Source of the DNA: Leptospira congkakensis
Lineage (GTDB): Bacteria > Spirochaetota > Leptospiria > Leptospirales > Leptospiraceae
Direction: 5' to 3'
NCBI RefSeq assembly: GCF_004770265.1
Contig: NZ_RQGQ01000007.1
Coordinates: 1 to 8,608 of the forward strand
Length of the DNA stretch: 8,608 nucleotides
The position numbers and the translations under genes are program-made. Below the pieces are notes generated by a model. The model did not search any database. It was not told the DNA's origin and saw only the letters and a program-made list of their open reading frames with translations. This document shows positions 6,644 to 8,608 of the stretch, piece by piece. How positions within the stretch are numbered: position 1 is the stretch's first letter; each line of letters starts with the position of its first letter.

Positions 6644-7490
6644 TTCTTGGTATAAATTCTTCGAATTTCATTAAATAGATTTCATTTGAAAGCGGTCTGT
6701 CTTTTTCGTCTAAGTGAGTAATATACTTAAATCTGGCTCTTACGCGAGTGCCTGCTATAATTGGAATTGCTCCGGATTGAACTTTCAAAAGCCACTCTTC
6801 ATCCATTATTTTTACATTGATTATATGTTTTTTGTCTTGGAATTCCCACATAGATATCCCGAGGAGATCTGGTTTTTTTAGAGGATAAACATTGCTTTGC
6901 TCGTTTTCGATAGTTCTAACCGTCATATCTTTTCGAATTAACTCTTTAGATATAATTCTATCTTTATCGACTAATATTTGCGTATCGTTACCAATATAAA
7001 AACGATCGTGAACATCGAGACTATTAATAGCTTGATTTAATTCTATTAGCATAGGTATTATATCATTTGCTACTGGCGGTATATATAAATTTCCGTTTTT
7101 TAAACCTGCATTTTCTGCAGATCTTTCAATATTTTTTGCTAATTCATTAATTGTTTTGGAACTATTAATTTCTTTACTTTCGTTTAGAGTGTTTGCTGCA
7201 TGAGTATGGACTTCTGTTAAATATTGATTTAATTGTTCGTTTTCTATTTTTGATGAACTTAATTTAGAATTTTTTGATTCCATAAAGAAAGCTCTTATAA
7301 AGCTTTTCAAAGAAGAAATTTGGATTTCTTCAAGATATTGTTCAATCTCTAAATCATGAAAAATAAGATTGCTAACATACTTGTCATAATTAGCGAATGA
7401 ATCTATTGACATCGCCATTGATTTAAAGATTCTGCTGGCGCCTTTTATGTTTTTATCGTATTCTATTTTAATTGGATAAATAATTTCCAT
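6612..7490 (-). CDS. Hypothetical soluble partner of the four-helix membrane protein
   Basis: The 292-residue family is not recognised. Residues 1-160 are mainly helical; after a short linker (YIPPVAND, about 136-143) comes a mixed region, and residues 200-281 look like a compact beta-domain (INVKIMDEEWLLKVQSG, GTRVRARFKYITHLDE, EIYLMKFEEFI). It has no signal peptide or membrane helix. No nucleotide-binding or nuclease motif is visible. The ATG at 7490 is preceded by a weak AAGAAT. The gene overlaps the membrane-protein gene and both share a single attC, so they move together. The natural reading is a cytosolic sensor or regulator (or antitoxin-like partner) of the membrane protein; alternatives include a membrane-recruited enzyme. 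Both gene ends lie close to the private cassette end repeats. Confidence 0.78.
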   Translation of the reverse strand: MEIIYPIKIEYDKNIKGASRIFKSMAMSIDSFANYDKYVSNLIFHDLEIEQYLEEIQISSLKSFIRAFFMESKNSKLSSSKIENEQLNQYLTEVHTHAANTLNESKEINSSKTINELAKNIERSAENAGLKNGNLYIPPVANDIIPMLIELNQAINSLDVHDRFYIGNDTQILVDKDRIISKELIRKDMTVRTIENEQSNVYPLKKPDLLGISMWEFQDKKHIINVKIMDEEWLLKVQSGAIPIIAGTRVRARFKYITHLDEKDRPLSNEIYLMKFEEFIPRNGENEELYGR

Positions 7491-7529
7491 TTTATTCTTA
7501 AACTCTTGTTGATTTTACATAATGGCGTA

Positions 7530-7685
7530 TAACGAACTAGTGTTCCCGAAGTTCCCTGTAGCCGAGCCTCCGTAGGAGGTGTTGGCGTCGGCGCGACTTC
7601 TTGCTGGGCAAGAAGCGTGCCGGAAGGGAATTTGCCGCAGGCCGAGTGAGGCCTTGTGCCGAAACGTAGCGGGAAGACGCTGTTA
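7530..7685 (-). repeat. attC-like repeat 8, long class, divergent
   Basis: This 156-bp copy travels with the exported SH3 cassette. Box 2 is TTCCCG/CGGGAA, helix 3 AAGTTCCC/GGGAATTT, hairpin I GCCTCC/GGAGGT flanked by GCC/GGC, and hairpin II TTCTTGC-TGG-GCAAGAA. The boxes resemble the short class (GTG/GAC next to the loop) but hairpin II is present, so it is intermediate between the two classes. Confidence 0.85.
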
Positions 7686-7696
7686 TGCGCTGGTCC

Positions 7697-8407
7697 CTAG
7701 TTATCCAATTTGATGTATTCTCCAAAAACCCAACCTTCTTTTTGGTCAGAATTTTTTAATAAACATCCATTATATGAATCAGAGATAGGAAAAATCAAAT
7801 ACCAGAAATTTTTCTTATCACCAATATAATCCTCATTTTTTGTTTTAGCAATAACCGTAATTGTGTAATTTTTTGGTATAAACGAAATTTCCTTATTACT
7901 TATACTTTCATCATCCAAGTGACTAAAAAAGCATTCAAATGATTTTGAATCTTTCGAAGGTTTTTCTCTCATTTTTAGATTAGAAGTAACTGTAGCATTT
8001 TTTAAACCTTGAGTAATAACTTGAATTCCTTTGAAATTTTTAATTAATCCTTCATTTACCTTTTTACTTTTATTGTATAAAACTAGTTTGTTATCACAAA
8101 GTAAATATTCTTGATATTTGATCGATTCTTCATCAATTTTAGTAAAACATTTGAAATCTTTTAATTTTTTGTTTTTACAATTTGAGTTAACATTAAAGAA
8201 ATTATAAATATTTTCTGAATATGTAAAACTAGCTGTAAAACCATCGCAACCATCTCCTTCACCATTTAGAAAATATAAAGCTTTTGAATTTTCCAATTGT
8301 AAGATCATTTCGTTTGAACTTATGGAGTTCTCCCCGAATATTAATTTTTCCGAGTTTAAAGCTAACGGGAGGAGTAGAATGACTATAAAGGATATTTTGT
8401 TTTTCAT
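7697..8407 (-). CDS. Exported protein with C-terminal bacterial SH3 domain
   Basis: From the ATG at 8407 the product is 236 residues with a signal peptide (MKNK, then ISFIVILLLPLALNS, probable cleavage near residue 19). A cysteine-containing middle region of unknown role follows (about 50-110, five cysteines). A C-terminal SH3-like domain runs from about 142 to 235: NLKMREKPSKDS, the typical 'lNvRsgPs' opening strand, later ITVIAKTKNE and FWYLIF, closing with GWVFGEYIKL. Such domains bind cell-wall peptides or proteins outside the cytoplasm. An upstream in-frame TTG at 8422 would add five residues and is less likely. No strong ribosome site precedes either start. It shares no obvious extended identity with the lipoprotein at 4503-5657, only domain type. 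The stop lies at the edge of the private end repeat. Confidence 0.82.
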   Translation of the reverse strand: MKNKISFIVILLLPLALNSEKLIFGENSISSNEMILQLENSKALYFLNGEGDGCDGFTASFTYSENIYNFFNVNSNCKNKKLKDFKCFTKIDEESIKYQEYLLCDNKLVLYNKSKKVNEGLIKNFKGIQVITQGLKNATVTSNLKMREKPSKDSKSFECFFSHLDDESISNKEISFIPKNYTITVIAKTKNEDYIGDKKNFWYLIFPISDSYNGCLLKNSDQKEGWVFGEYIKLDN

Positions 8408-8440
8408 TTGTATTTTTTTCAAATTTTAGGGACTTGCGCA

Positions 8441-8563
8441 TAACGAACTAGTGTTAACGAAGTTTCCCGCCCTGAGCCTGCGCAGTAGGCGTTAGGGAGA
8501 ACGGGAAATTTGCCGAAGGCCGAACGAGGCCTTGTGCCGAAGTGAAGCGTTAAGACGCTGTTA
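8441..8563 (-). repeat. attC-like repeat 9, short class
   Basis: This 123-bp copy is close to repeats 3 and 6, but the small hairpin is GGC-CTTGT-GCC (as in repeat 8) rather than GGG/CCC, a paired change. It is attached to the cassette that runs off the right edge, whose first bases (GTTAGTTGCAGTGTGCC) match the ends of the gene-less cassettes. Confidence 0.85.
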
Positions 8564-8608
8564 GTTGCAGTGTGCCGTTCGAGAATATATTAACAATAAG
8601 AAAGAACT
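8564..8608. other. Start of a further cassette, cut by window edge
   Basis: The first roughly 17 bases, including a CGAG shortly after, resemble the left end of the two gene-less cassettes; the rest is AT-rich and diverges. No gene can be called in 45 bases. It may be a third, diverged member of that cassette family. Confidence 0.5.

Larger units (their letters stand above)
1..8608 (-). mobile_element. Integron-type gene-cassette array without integrase
   Basis: Nine copies of one structured repeat alternate with single genes or gene pairs, and every credible gene is on the minus strand. Each repeat starts (plus strand) with TAACGAAYTAG and ends with GCTGTTA. If crossover is between G and TT of the minus-strand GTTA, as in integrons, the cassette limits are 1886/1887, 2758/2759, 3089/3090, 4337/4338, 5700/5701, 6031/6032, 7532/7533 and 8443/8444. 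Orientation is supported by the duplicated cassette at 2759-3089 and 5701-6031: the repeat that travels with it is the one on its left, downstream in the minus-strand reading, as in a normal gene-then-attC cassette. No recombinase gene is visible. The integron reading is an inference from layout; a different recombinase system using folded sites is possible. Confidence 0.8.

Noticed and set aside
7537..7725. Minus-strand frame of 62 codons across repeat 8
   Set aside because: It lies almost entirely in the folded repeat and overlaps the end of the SH3 gene; its composition reflects the repeat.
8259..8441. Minus-strand frame overlapping the start of the exported SH3 gene
   Set aside because: It is out of frame with a credible signal-peptide protein and starts at the edge of repeat 9.
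1..8608. CRISPR array
   Set aside because: Repeats are over 120 bp and separated by whole genes, not by short uniform spacers.

Overview
The window is a head-to-tail array of gene cassettes, all read on the minus strand. They are separated by nine copies of a GC-rich, strongly folded element of about 122-160 bp that behaves like the attC site of an integron. The genes are very AT-rich, so the repeats stand out as islands of different base composition. No integrase or transposase lies in the window, so it looks like the inside of a large array or an integrase-less cluster. The host is uncertain. AT-rich genes, a spirochaete-compatible lipobox (I-I-N-C) and exported SH3-domain proteins would suit a Leptospira-like spirochaete, but this is a weak inference.

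Layout from left to right, with cassette limits set by the G^TT rule of integron crossover: C1, 1-1886 (left part of its repeat missing), OLD-family ATPase/TOPRIM nuclease; C2, 1887-2758, M24 metallopeptidase; C3, 2759-3089, no convincing gene; C4, 3090-4337, unrecognised 342-residue protein; C5, 4338-5700, SH3-like lipoprotein; C6, 5701-6031, a second copy of C3 of exactly the same length; C7, 6032-7532, two overlapping genes (a soluble protein and a four-helix membrane protein); C8, 7533-8443, exported SH3-domain protein; C9, from 8444, cut by the window edge.

Three observations make this more than an ordinary array. (1) Each cassette begins and ends with its own private inverted repeat of 16-18 bp, as expected if it excises as a circle and its two half-boxes re-pair. 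(2) In all eight complete arm pairs the 11th position from the crossover G is G on one arm and T on the other, while surrounding bases vary freely. (3) The repeats fold into a branched structure with many compensatory changes and an invariant asymmetric internal loop (GAAYTA opposite GCT). They come in a long class (156-160 bp) and a short class (122-123 bp). Classical attC sites are simple imperfect hairpins, so this may be an undescribed attC family with its own recombinase.

The cargo resembles that of other cassette arrays: a probable defence nuclease, a candidate two-gene membrane-effector module, surface proteins and unknowns. The genes are not a pathway; what they share is the means of movement.
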